48,297 nt of DNA from Deltaproteobacteria bacterium (GTDB taxonomy: Bacteria > Myxococcota_A > Polyangia > Polyangiales > Polyangiaceae). Below are positions 27,332-35,514 of this stretch, in pieces. Under the pieces are notes generated by a model that saw nothing but the letters and a program-made list of their open reading frames with translations, searched no databases and was not told the DNA's origin. The stretch is taken from assembly GCA_016209145.1 (NCBI GenBank), contig JACQWT010000035.1, positions 1 through 48,297 on the forward strand, written 5' to 3'. Numbering within the stretch: the first letter of the stretch is position 1; each line of letters starts with the position of its first letter. The position numbers and the translations under genes are program-made.

Positions 27332-29409
27332 CGCACCGCCGGCGTCGGCCCGCGGCCCCGGCTGCGGCGCTCGCGGCCGCGGCGCTGCTCTCGCTTTACG
27401 CCGTCCCGGCGCGCGCCGGCTCCTTCGACGCCCTGGGCGAGTTCGTGCCCGATCCCCACGCCGTCGTGCTCCTGCGCTTCGACGACGACATCGTGCGCTA
27501 CCTGCCCGAGGGCGCCGAGCAGAAGTGCGTCCCGCCCATGATCGAGAGGGTGGAGGCGGCCGACGCGCTCGAGGGCGCCACGCACCTGCGCGTCAACGCT
27601 CTGTCGGGCTGCGCCGAGCGCCTGCTCTTGAGCCTTCCGGCGAGCAAGGGCTCCTACCGCGCCTCCCTTTGGCTGCGGCACGGCTCGCTCGACGCCCAGG
27701 TCTCGGTGCTCTACCCGGCGCGCTCGGGCCTCGATTCCATGTGGGCGAAGCTGTTCCCGACCGGGCGCGTGACGAGCGACGGCTGGGTCGAGCTGGGCTC
27801 GAACGACTTGCCCGTCGACGGCGCGCAGGCCGAGGCCGTCGTGCTGCGGCTCACCGACTACGCCGACCGCGCCGGCGTCGACGTCGATGCCTTCGAGCTC
27901 GTGCCCTCCGGCTCCTTCGTCGCGCAGCGCTCCTGCCTGGGCGCGCGCGACCCCGTCTGCGGCGCCGACCGGATCTGCGTGCATGAGCGCTGCCGGCTCG
28001 GCCGCCTGTTCGTGCCGCCGCTTCCCGCTGCGGCGCTGCGCAACGATGTCGTGGACGTGATGCAGAGCGAGCTCCGCGTCTTCTTCGGCGGTCGCAAGAC
28101 GCGGCTGGAGGATCTGCCGGCCTCGCTCGCCATCCTCGACTCGATCCGGCAGGCCAGCGACCCCTGGACGTTCTGGAACGGCTGGGCCATGGCCATTCGC
28201 CGCCTGCACGACTGGCACACGCACGCGTCGAGCGGCTTCCCGGGCGCGGGCGCGCGCCGGCGGCTCAACGCCTGCTTCATCGAGGGAGAAGGCGATCTGT
28301 CGCAGCAGGTCTGGCCGCGCCACCCCAAGTACGCCGACCTGCTCGTCTCGCACGTCGGCGAGGACGGCACGCAGGGCCTGAAACGGGGCGACCGGCTGGT
28401 GGCGGTCGACGGGCAGCACCCCATCGAGTGGGCCCTGGGTCTCATCGACGTCGACTGGGGCCGCTGGCAGGCGTCGGACTCCGCGGTCTTCGCCGAGCTC
28501 GCCGAGCGCATGCGCGATCTCATCGTGGCCTACGCCAAGAGCTTCACGGTCGTTCGCTGCGATGCGGGCTCGCAGAGCTGTGGTCCCGCGGCCGAGACGG
28601 TGCTCGCAAGCGAGCTCACCGACGAGCCCGGCGGGCAGGTCGCTTGCGACAATCGGCCCCTGTACCACCTCGGCGCCAAGAGCCCGAAGCCCGACCACGG
28701 CGTCTGGTGGCAGTTCTTCCGCGGTCCCATCGAAGGCACCTCGGCCGGGGAGGCGATCTACGGCCTGGTTTGGGACACGCTCTACGGCGGCGAGCCCAAT
28801 AGCTGGGTGCACAAGAACTTGAGCGAAGCCTTCGCCGAGTTCCGGCAGAAGGCCCGTGGGGTCATCCTCGACCACCGCGCCGGCAACGGCGGCACGCTCG
28901 ACGGGGCCGAGCACGCCACGGCGCTGGTGCGGCCCAAGCAGGCGGTGGCCGTGATCCGCATGCCCATTGCCACGAGCGGCTTCGACGGCCCGGCAAACCC
29001 GGCCGAGGGCATCGCCATCTTCGAGAAGTTCAAGGAGATCTCCCCGTACGTGGCCGGCGCCGACGACTGGGACCCCGATCTCCCGGTGGCCGTGCTCCTG
29101 CACCGGGACGGCTCGGCCAGCGACTACTTCCCCTTCGGGATGAAGGGGGCGAAGAAGGCGCGCCTGTTCGCGCCCCACGCCACCGCCGGGGGCTTCTCCA
29201 CCTACGTCAACTACGTCTACTGGGGAGGGCTGTCGCACCAGATCGCCTCGGGCGACACCATTGCCTTCGACGGCCGCGGCCTCATCGGCCACGGCGTCGA
29301 GCCCGACGTGCAGATCGAGCCCCGCCAGTCCGATCTGCTGGCCGGCAAGGACACCCTGCACGAGGCCGCGCTCGCCTGGGTGCGGCAGGAGCTGAAGAAG
29401 AAGCCGTGA
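27322..29409 (+). CDS. exported S41-like (C-terminal-processing) protease homologue
   Basis: A 695-residue secreted protein. GTG 27322 overlaps the end of the Cys-repeat gene and begins an Arg-rich signal peptide (APAAALAAAALLSLYAVPARAG). Residues about 30-220 are beta-rich, perhaps carbohydrate- or protein-binding. A region with a PDZ-like turn (GLKRGDRLVAVDGQHP) follows, then an S41-type core: GVILDHRAGNGGTLDG and VLLHRDGSASDYF, where S598 or S600 would be the nucleophile. The lysine base normally in the TFGKG region is not evident (HATAGGFST instead), so it may be a Ser-only or inactive member. First usual ATG is far downstream. It forms an operon with its neighbours. Confidence 0.78.
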   Translation: MQVAHRRRRPAAPAAALAAAALLSLYAVPARAGSFDALGEFVPDPHAVVLLRFDDDIVRYLPEGAEQKCVPPMIERVEAADALEGATHLRVNALSGCAERLLLSLPASKGSYRASLWLRHGSLDAQVSVLYPARSGLDSMWAKLFPTGRVTSDGWVELGSNDLPVDGAQAEAVVLRLTDYADRAGVDVDAFELVPSGSFVAQRSCLGARDPVCGADRICVHERCRLGRLFVPPLPAAALRNDVVDVMQSELRVFFGGRKTRLEDLPASLAILDSIRQASDPWTFWNGWAMAIRRLHDWHTHASSGFPGAGARRRLNACFIEGEGDLSQQVWPRHPKYADLLVSHVGEDGTQGLKRGDRLVAVDGQHPIEWALGLIDVDWGRWQASDSAVFAELAERMRDLIVAYAKSFTVVRCDAGSQSCGPAAETVLASELTDEPGGQVACDNRPLYHLGAKSPKPDHGVWWQFFRGPIEGTSAGEAIYGLVWDTLYGGEPNSWVHKNLSEAFAEFRQKARGVILDHRAGNGGTLDGAEHATALVRPKQAVAVIRMPIATSGFDGPANPAEGIAIFEKFKEISPYVAGADDWDPDLPVAVLLHRDGSASDYFPFGMKGAKKARLFAPHATAGGFSTYVNYVYWGGLSHQIASGDTIAFDGRGLIGHGVEPDVQIEPRQSDLLAGKDTLHEAALAWVRQELKKKP

Positions 29410-30209
29410 GAAAGCCGCTCTGCGCTTCTCTCGGCTCCGTGCTGCTGCTCCTCGGCTGCGGCTTCGGCGACCACGGCCCGCCCCATCCCCTGGCACCGCC
29501 CGAGGCCGGCACCGCCGGCGCCGCGGCCCAGGGCGGCGGCGGCTCCACAACCGGCTCGGGCGCGGGCGGCGCCGCGCCGCTGCCAGAGGCAGGCGTGCTC
29601 AAGCGCACCGTCGAGCTGCGTAGTCCGTTCGGCGGCCCGCCCGGCAACCTGCTCGTTGACGGCGACTTCGAGTTCTCGGCCGTGCCCGAGGGCTGGCACC
29701 CGCAACTTGGCTGGCGCGGCTTCAACAACAAGCCCGAGGAGGTCAACATCCGCTACGAAACCGGCGGGCTGTGCCGTACGGGCCTGCACTGCGCCGTGCT
29801 CGAGCCGGGGGTGATGTTCTTCGGCCGCGGCACCTCGGCCGACGGCACCGGCATGATGGCTTCCATGTTCGCGAAGGTCCCCGCCGGCTCCAAGTGCCAG
29901 GTCGTGCGGGCCTATACCGTTGGCTGCGACGCCATGGGCGGCGTGGCCTTTCTCAAGCGCGTCGCCTCCGCGCCTGGCCCGGACGGCTGGTGCGAGTACC
30001 GCGCGGCCATCAAGGCGAGCGATTCCGCCACGTGCCTGGTGGTCGATTCGACGCTCGAAGAGGATGGGCTCGCCCTCGTGGACTCGGCGCGCCTCGAGCC
30101 GGACACGGGCACCGTCCCCAAGGTCGCGACGACGGAGCAGCTCTCGCCCGCGGACGCCGCGCGGCTGCGGCGCACGATGGAGTGGATCCGGCGGCGCACA
30201 CCCTTCTAA
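29406..30209 (+). CDS. lipoprotein with jelly-roll-like domain
   Basis: A 267-residue lipoprotein that starts at GTG 29406, overlapping the preceding stop (GTGA). The signal peptide ends in LLLLGC (Cys18), followed by a Gly/Ala-rich linker. The body has the pattern NLLVDGDFEFS with GWHPQLGWRGF and a closing GLALVDSARLEP, which resembles carbohydrate-binding jelly-roll modules (the VxDGxFE opening and an acidic closing strand). Ligand unknown. Its overlap with the protease gene suggests that the two act together at the cell surface, by inference. Confidence 0.65.
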   Translation: MRKPLCASLGSVLLLLGCGFGDHGPPHPLAPPEAGTAGAAAQGGGGSTTGSGAGGAAPLPEAGVLKRTVELRSPFGGPPGNLLVDGDFEFSAVPEGWHPQLGWRGFNNKPEEVNIRYETGGLCRTGLHCAVLEPGVMFFGRGTSADGTGMMASMFAKVPAGSKCQVVRAYTVGCDAMGGVAFLKRVASAPGPDGWCEYRAAIKASDSATCLVVDSTLEEDGLALVDSARLEPDTGTVPKVATTEQLSPADAARLRRTMEWIRRRTPF

Positions 30210-30213
30210 GCTC

Positions 30214-30810
30214 ATGGCCATGGCACACCTGTTCCGCCCGCTTCTGCTCGCCGCGGCTCTCGCCGCCGCCTGCGGGCGGGGCCGGCCGGCGGTCTACCCG
30301 GACCACGGCAAGGTCGAGGCCGCCCACCGGCGCTGGTGCGCGCTGCTGACGGAGCTGTATGGCGAGGGCGGCAAGTGGAGCCACCGGGCCGACTGCGAGG
30401 CGGCCGACCCGGCCGGCTCGGCCGAGTTCATCGCTCTGATGATCCCCTGCTTCCGCGGCCGCTACGAGGCCGAGCAGGGCGCGTTGCCGGACAGCCGCAG
30501 CATGATCTCCGCCTGCACCGAGCAGGTGCTGGTGGAGCTCGCTCCCGCCGACCCCGCCCGGAACGCGCTGGTCGACGCCCGCTGCCGCCGCATGAAGGTC
30601 TGCGAGGAGGTGGAGCCGGCCGAGTGCCACGCGGGCGTCGAGCGGTTGCCGAGCTACCACCAGGCGCTGTTCACCACGATGTACAACGAGCGCGCCCAGG
30701 ACGACATCGCCGAGTGCCTGCTCGATGCGCCCTGCACCAAGGACGAGGACCGGGCACGCAGCGACTGCTACCAGCCGCTCCAGGACAAGCGCCTGTGGCT
30801 GCCGATATGA
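30214..30810 (+). CDS. small Cys-containing lipoprotein, unknown function
   Basis: A 198-residue lipoprotein: signal peptide with ALAAAC (Cys20), then an acidic, mostly helical domain with about ten cysteines in regular spacing (RWCALL, RADCEAAD, MIPCFRGRY, CTEQVLVEL, CRRMKVCEEV, CLLDAPC, SDCYQPL), suggesting paired disulfides across helices. It starts four bases after the preceding stop at ATG 30214 (or 30220). No known family recognised. It is the last gene of the overlapping surface operon that begins at 25031. Confidence 0.7.
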   Translation: MAMAHLFRPLLLAAALAAACGRGRPAVYPDHGKVEAAHRRWCALLTELYGEGGKWSHRADCEAADPAGSAEFIALMIPCFRGRYEAEQGALPDSRSMISACTEQVLVELAPADPARNALVDARCRRMKVCEEVEPAECHAGVERLPSYHQALFTTMYNERAQDDIAECLLDAPCTKDEDRARSDCYQPLQDKRLWLPI

Positions 30811-30834
30811 TTTGATACTACGCTCGGAGACTCC

Positions 30835-31656
30835 ATGACGCTCGCTCAGAACCGTCACCCGTCCTCGTTCCGCTTCGTCCGGCGCGCCGTGCTGGCCGGC
30901 GCGGCTGCCGCGCTGGCCCTGCTCTGCCTGGCGGCGCCCGCCTGGGCCATCGGCTCCATCGACGTGAAGGAAACCCGCGTCAAGGAGATGTCGGGCGGTC
31001 GCTGGCGCCTCAAGGTGACCATCGACTACGGATCCGTGCCTCACTTCGGCCACGTCTCCATGATCTTCAACTTCAAGCCGAAGGTGTTGTTCGAGCGCTA
31101 CGTCGATGACGGCTCGCCGGAGACTCCGAAGGTCGAGAAGAAGGACGTGACCGGGCAGCCGGACATCAACCTGCCCATGGACGTGGACTTCGCCGACGCG
31201 ACCGGACAGGTCTTCCGCAAGACCCGCTTCGACTTCCCCCTCGGCCGCAGCTCCGACTTCTTCGCCGGCGAGTACGACATGACGGTGAAGATCGAGGGCG
31301 GCAAGCAGGTCGGCCGGACCATGCGCATCGTGCTCGAGGGCGAGAACGACGTCCAGGACCGGCGCAGCATCATCTTCCACGGCAGCCCGCCGCCCAAGCC
31401 GAAGCCCAAGCCCAAGGAGGAGCCCGGGGCGGACGCCGGGGCAGAGCCGGGCAGCGCCGAGGGCGAGGCCGCGACGGAGGAGCCGGAGGCGCCGGTCGGC
31501 GAGGAGCCGGCCGGGCCTCCCGAGGTCCCGCCCCGGCAAGGCGGCTGCGGCTGCCGCGTCGGCGCGCCCGCGCCGACGTGGCCCGGGCTGCTCGCGCTCG
31601 CCGCTGCGGCGGCGCTCGGGGCGGCCGGCGCGCGCCGGCGCCGGGCGCCCCGTTGA
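30835..31656 (+). CDS. MYXO-CTERM surface-sorted protein
   Basis: A 273-residue exported protein. After a cleavable signal peptide (LALLCLAAPAWA) comes a beta-rich domain (RWRLKVTIDYGSVPHFGH to MRIVLEGEN), then a Pro/Lys and Glu/Ala-rich linker. The C-terminus is a classic MYXO-CTERM signal: GGCGCRVGAP, a hydrophobic span (LLALAAAAALGAAG) and an Arg-rich tail. In myxobacteria such tails are processed and lipid-anchored for outer-surface display. GGAG lies eight bases before the ATG. It follows the surface operon by 24 bp. The function of the beta domain is unknown. Confidence 0.85.
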   Translation: MTLAQNRHPSSFRFVRRAVLAGAAAALALLCLAAPAWAIGSIDVKETRVKEMSGGRWRLKVTIDYGSVPHFGHVSMIFNFKPKVLFERYVDDGSPETPKVEKKDVTGQPDINLPMDVDFADATGQVFRKTRFDFPLGRSSDFFAGEYDMTVKIEGGKQVGRTMRIVLEGENDVQDRRSIIFHGSPPPKPKPKPKEEPGADAGAEPGSAEGEAATEEPEAPVGEEPAGPPEVPPRQGGCGCRVGAPAPTWPGLLALAAAAALGAAGARRRRAPR

Positions 31657-31757
31657 CCGCCGCCGTCCCGGCCGCGAGGAGCGGGGCGGACGAAGGCGTG
31701 TGCAAGCTGGCCGCTGTTCCGGTATCCTTGAGGAGTAGACGGCAGATGGCCGAGCGG

Positions 31758-31782
31758 CGCTGCCCGCGCGGTGCGGGCAGCG
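31758..31782 (+). promoter_or_regulatory. perfect 10-bp hairpin in the 5' leader of the CXXCH lipoprotein gene
   Basis: CGCTGCCCGC (31758-31767) pairs exactly with GCGGGCAGCG (31773-31782) around a five-base loop. It lies 23 bp before the ATG at 31806 and ahead of the GGGAG ribosome site. TATCCT at 31723-31728 could be the -10, giving a leader of about 70 nt containing this stem. It may stabilise the mRNA or control translation; there is no T-run, so it is not an intrinsic terminator. Confidence 0.45.
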
Positions 31783-31805
31783 ACCGTGCATGTGGGAGTG
31801 GCTCC

Positions 31806-33776
31806 ATGAGAACGCGCTCGTACTCGCTCGGGTTGCTCGTCGTGGCCGTGGCCGTGGCGGCCTGGATCGGTTGCTCGGCCGGCGAAGGTGGACGCTTCGG
31901 ATCGAGCTCCAGCTCAGGACAGGCCAGCTCCGGCACCGCGGGCTCCGGCGCCACGGCCAGCGGCTCGTCGAGCGGCGGCGGCGAAGGAGGGTGCTTCCTG
32001 TGCAGCACCGGCGGCTCGGGCGCGGCCCCGTCGGGCGTGCTCGTGATCAGCCCCGAGAACCCCGAGCTCGCCGTGGTAGATGGCAACATCCCGACCCAGC
32101 AGTTCAAGGCGCTCCTGAACGGCCAGGACGTCACCAGCAAGGTCACCTGGGTCTTCGGCAGCCCTGCGGTGGGCGACATCAAGACCGATGCCATCTTCGT
32201 GCCGACCGGCAAGGTGGCGGGCCTGGGCACGGACCAGGCCCTGTTCGACAATCCGGCCGGCGCCGATCCGCAGCTCTCCCTTGTCTACCCCTATCCGGAG
32301 ACGGTGCTGCCGCTGCGCGTGCTCGCGCCGCAGCTCCAGTGGAACGGCGGCTCGCCCGGCGACGTCTACCGGCTGCACATGAAATCGAAGCTCTACGACT
32401 ACGTCGAGTACTTCGCCGCGCCCGCCTCGCCCAGCAAGTACGAGATGCCGCAGAGCCAGTGGGAGGACATCGAGTTCTCGGGACAGGGCCCCATCAGCGA
32501 CCCGCTGGCGGTGGAGCTGGCGCGCAAGAGCGGGCCCACGGCCTATCAGCCCAAGGGCCTCGTGCTGCACATCGCGCAGGGCTTCGTCTACGGCAGCGTC
32601 TACTACTGGGAGCTGCCCGACGCCTGCGGCGGCGGCGGCAGCAACGGCCGGATCCTGCGCATCAAGCCGAGCTCACCCACCACCGACGAGTTCTACAAGA
32701 CGAACCAGTGCTGGGGCTGCCACACCGTGAGCCGCGACGGCAAGCAGCTCTTCGCCTCGTTCTCCATCGGCTCGCCCTTCCCCTTCCAGTCCATCGATCT
32801 GACCCAGGACCCGGCCGTCCTTGGCCCCATCGTCCAGGCGACCGGCATCGCCGGCACCTTCGCGGCCTACAACCACGACGGATCGAAGATCATGTACTCG
32901 GACAACGGCGGCTCGAAGAGCGCGCCGCAGTCCTACCTGCACATCATCAGCTCCGCGAACGGCCAGGCCATCTTGCAGAATGCCATGGGACCGGGCTGCG
33001 GCGAGGGCGCCTGGTCGCCCGACGGCAACAAGCTCGCGGCCATCTGCGGCATGAAGAGCGGCTACTGGACCTTCGATGCAGGCGAGGGCGACCTCGTCGT
33101 CGCCGATTACGACAACAACGCGAACCAGAAAAAGAGCGATGTGACCATCGTGCCCAAGGGCGGCGGCCAGGGACGGCCCGCCTACCCGAGCTTCTCGCCC
33201 GACACCAAGTTCATCGCCTACGGCCGGCCGACGAGCGGCTCGCGCACCACCGGCAACGGCACGCTGTGGCTCGTCTCCATCGACGGCGCGAACACGGCCG
33301 AGCTCATCCAGGCGGAGCAGGGCGACGGCAAGAGCTTCAACCCGGTCTTCGCCCCCAAGAGCGCCGGCGGCTACTACTGGCTCGTCTTCATCTCGCGGCG
33401 CAGCTACGGCAACCAGCTCGTGAACAAGAACCGGCAGCAGCTCTGGATCACGGCCATCGACGATCCGCCGGTGGCGGGCGACTCCTCGCACCCGCCGTTC
33501 TACGTGCGCGGGCAGCTCGACTGCGGCAAGAACGAGAACGCCTACTACGCCCTCGATCCCTGCAAGGAGCTCGGCGCCCCGTGCACGACCGGCATCGAGT
33601 GCTGCAACGGCCAGTGCGTCTACGACAAGAACCTCGACCAGTACGTCTGCGGCGAGCCGCCCAAGCCCGGCGAGTGCGTGCTCACGGGCAACGCCTGCAC
33701 CGAGGACGCCGAGTGCTGCGACTACTCCGAGGTCCTGTGCATCCAGGGCTTCTGTCAGAAGCCCGCGCCGAAGTAG
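31806..33776 (+). CDS. beta-propeller lipoprotein with single CXXCH motif (paralogue 1)
   Basis: A 656-residue lipoprotein: lipobox WIGC (Cys23), a Ser/Gly linker, then an Ig-like segment (LLNGQDVTSKVTWVF, VPTGKVAG). A single heme-c-type site, C302-WG-CH, is followed by WD40/TolB-like blades (FAAYNHDGSKIMYSD, GAWSPDGNKLAAICG, YPSFSPDTKFIAYG). The C-terminus is a small Cys-rich knot with the CC pairs GIECCNGQC and DAECCDYSE. The layout matches the protein at 41168, including the CxxCHxVSxDG context. The role may be an outer-surface heme or metal protein; covalent heme is suggested only by the motif. Confidence 0.78.
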   Translation: MRTRSYSLGLLVVAVAVAAWIGCSAGEGGRFGSSSSSGQASSGTAGSGATASGSSSGGGEGGCFLCSTGGSGAAPSGVLVISPENPELAVVDGNIPTQQFKALLNGQDVTSKVTWVFGSPAVGDIKTDAIFVPTGKVAGLGTDQALFDNPAGADPQLSLVYPYPETVLPLRVLAPQLQWNGGSPGDVYRLHMKSKLYDYVEYFAAPASPSKYEMPQSQWEDIEFSGQGPISDPLAVELARKSGPTAYQPKGLVLHIAQGFVYGSVYYWELPDACGGGGSNGRILRIKPSSPTTDEFYKTNQCWGCHTVSRDGKQLFASFSIGSPFPFQSIDLTQDPAVLGPIVQATGIAGTFAAYNHDGSKIMYSDNGGSKSAPQSYLHIISSANGQAILQNAMGPGCGEGAWSPDGNKLAAICGMKSGYWTFDAGEGDLVVADYDNNANQKKSDVTIVPKGGGQGRPAYPSFSPDTKFIAYGRPTSGSRTTGNGTLWLVSIDGANTAELIQAEQGDGKSFNPVFAPKSAGGYYWLVFISRRSYGNQLVNKNRQQLWITAIDDPPVAGDSSHPPFYVRGQLDCGKNENAYYALDPCKELGAPCTTGIECCNGQCVYDKNLDQYVCGEPPKPGECVLTGNACTEDAECCDYSEVLCIQGFCQKPAPK

Positions 33777-33798
33777 GCCGGTCGCGCCCTCTCCCGCC

Positions 33799-33977
33799 GT
33801 ATGCGTTCACGCATTGCGGCGCTAGCAACGACGGCTCGCCGAGTCGGCCGCGATCGCGGCTTTCGTCCTCGGCCCGCGTCCTCACGTACAGGAGTACGCT
33901 GCGGCCCGGGCCTCCGGGCGCGCTCATGCGCGCAGCCCCGCCTGACGAGCCGGGTGTTGGAATGCGTGAACGGCTAC
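33799..33977. mobile_element. MITE-like element, copy 1
   Basis: A 179-bp non-coding element bounded by 17-bp terminal inverted repeats (GTATGCGTTCACGCATT on the left; the right end matches it at 15 of 17 bases) and flanked by an exact 8-bp direct repeat CTCCCGCC (33791-33798 and 33978-33985). The interior shares about 95 bp with copy 2, including a CACGTACAGGAGTACGC core. It sits between two convergent genes and has no coding frame. Confidence 0.75.
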
Positions 33978-33997
33978 CTCCCGCCAAGGGTAGCGGG

Positions 33998-35164
33998 CTA
34001 CGGCTTGTTGCAGCCAAGGCCGCAGTACTGGGCGACCTCGTTCACGCACTGCTGGTCCCAGTCGGTCTGGCAGCAGTAGCTGTCCTGGTCGCAGATCGTG
34101 GCCACGCAGTTCCCCGGCGAATCGCAGTACTTGGGAAACGGCGTGTTGCCGCCGCCCGCGCTGCAAGGCGAGTGGGGACAGCTCACGACGCACACGGCGC
34201 TGTCGCAGTACTGCTGCACCTCGCCCGTGCACTGCTTGTCCCAGTCGTTGCCGCAGCAGTAGGCGTCGGAGGCGCAGATCTTGGACACACAGGCGCTGCA
34301 CCCCTTGCTCAAGGCCGCGCCAACCGTGCACACGTCGTGGGCGCAGCCGCAGTCCTCGTCGGTCTGGCCGTCGCAGTCGTCGTCCTTGCCGTTGCCGCAC
34401 TGCTCGGGGCCGGCCGAGACGCTCTGCACGCACGAGACGCCGCCCTGCTTGCAGGTCATGGTGCCCGAGGCGCACACGCCCGGCTTGCCCGTGTTGCAGC
34501 TTCCGCCGCCGCCGGGGTTGCCCTCGTCCACGTTGCCGTCGCAGTTGTTGTCCAGACCGTCGCACTTCTCGGCCCCGGCCTGCTGCGTGGGCGTGCAGAC
34601 CAGGCTGCCGGAGGAGCAGACGAACATGCCCTGGGAGCAGACTCCCGGCTTGCCTGTGACGCAGGCGTTGCCGCCGCCGGCGTTGCCCTCGTCCACGTTG
34701 CCGTCGCAGTTGTTGTCCTTGCCGTCGCAGCTCTCCGCGCTCGGCCCGACCTCGCCCACGCACGGCCCCCACTGCCAGTTGACGCAGGTCTGCGTTCCGG
34801 CCTTGCAGATCCCGACGCCCTTGAGGCCCGGATCGCCCGAGAAGCACTCCTGCGTCTCGGCGTTCTGGCACGGGCAGCCGTTGTCGATGTTGCCGTCGCA
34901 GTCGTCGTCCAGGCCGTCGCACGCCTCGGGCGCGGGCTTGCACGGCGGGGGCACGCCCCCGCCATCGCCGCTACCACCGCCCTCGTCGCCACCGCCGGCC
35001 TCGCCCGCACCGCTGGCGCCCGTGCCCGTCTGAGACCCGGCGCCGCTGCCGTCGTTGTCGTCCCCGCCCAAATCGATGGCGCGATCGGCGCCGGCGCAGG
35101 CGACGCCGAGGGCGCCAAGCGCACCGAGCAAGGCGACGAGACAAGGAGCTAGGAGCCAGCGCAT
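33998..35164 (-). CDS. lipoprotein with MopE-type metal-binding repeats
   Basis: A 388-residue lipoprotein: signal peptide to GVAC (Cys23), an acidic Gly-rich linker, then four copies of the Asp-rich motif of the MopE family (CDGLDDDCDGNID, CDGKDNNCDGNVDEG, CDGLDNNCDGNVDEG, then NGKDDDCDGQTDED), which probably binds calcium or copper. The second and third repeat blocks also share GKPGVCSQGM/GKPGVCASGT segments. The C-terminal 120 residues hold two or more Cys-rich units of the type YCCGNDWDKQC and YCCQTDWDQQC. Exact partner unknown. Both flanks carry the MITE-like element. Confidence 0.83.
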   Translation of the reverse strand: MRWLLAPCLVALLGALGALGVACAGADRAIDLGGDDNDGSGAGSQTGTGASGAGEAGGGDEGGGSGDGGGVPPPCKPAPEACDGLDDDCDGNIDNGCPCQNAETQECFSGDPGLKGVGICKAGTQTCVNWQWGPCVGEVGPSAESCDGKDNNCDGNVDEGNAGGGNACVTGKPGVCSQGMFVCSSGSLVCTPTQQAGAEKCDGLDNNCDGNVDEGNPGGGGSCNTGKPGVCASGTMTCKQGGVSCVQSVSAGPEQCGNGKDDDCDGQTDEDCGCAHDVCTVGAALSKGCSACVSKICASDAYCCGNDWDKQCTGEVQQYCDSAVCVVSCPHSPCSAGGGNTPFPKYCDSPGNCVATICDQDSYCCQTDWDQQCVNEVAQYCGLGCNKP

Positions 35165-35235
35165 GCGGGGCTTGTTCCTAGTTTACCGGGAGCACGGGCG
35201 AGGCGCCATGGTCATCGTGCATCGTTGCGCTTGGC

Positions 35236-35476
35236 GTATCCGTTCGCGGGGTCTTGCGCGGGCGGCCAACCACGGCTCGCCGAGTCGGCCGTGATCGCGG
35301 CTTGCGTCCTCGGCCCGGCTCCTCACGTACAGGAGTACGCTGCGGGCCGGGCCTCCGGGCGCGCTCGCGCTGTCCGTCCCTGCGGGACGGGGTTCGGGTC
35401 CCGACGCGCGCTGTGCGCGCGTCACCCGTGCCCCGGCCGCCTGACGAGCCGACTGGCAAGGGGCGTGAACGCATAG
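35236..35476. mobile_element. MITE-like element, copy 2
   Basis: A 241-bp element with related terminal inverted repeats (left GTATCCGTTCGCG, right end inverted CTATGCGTTCACGC) and an exact 8-bp direct repeat CGCTTGGC on both sides (35228-35235 and 35477-35484). It has the same core as copy 1 plus about 67 extra bp containing two palindromes. The 350-bp gap 35165-35514 contains this element and the promoter space of two divergent genes. Confidence 0.75.
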
Positions 35477-35514
35477 CGCTTGGCTTCCCCCGCCCCGCGG
35501 CCTATCGCAGCCAC

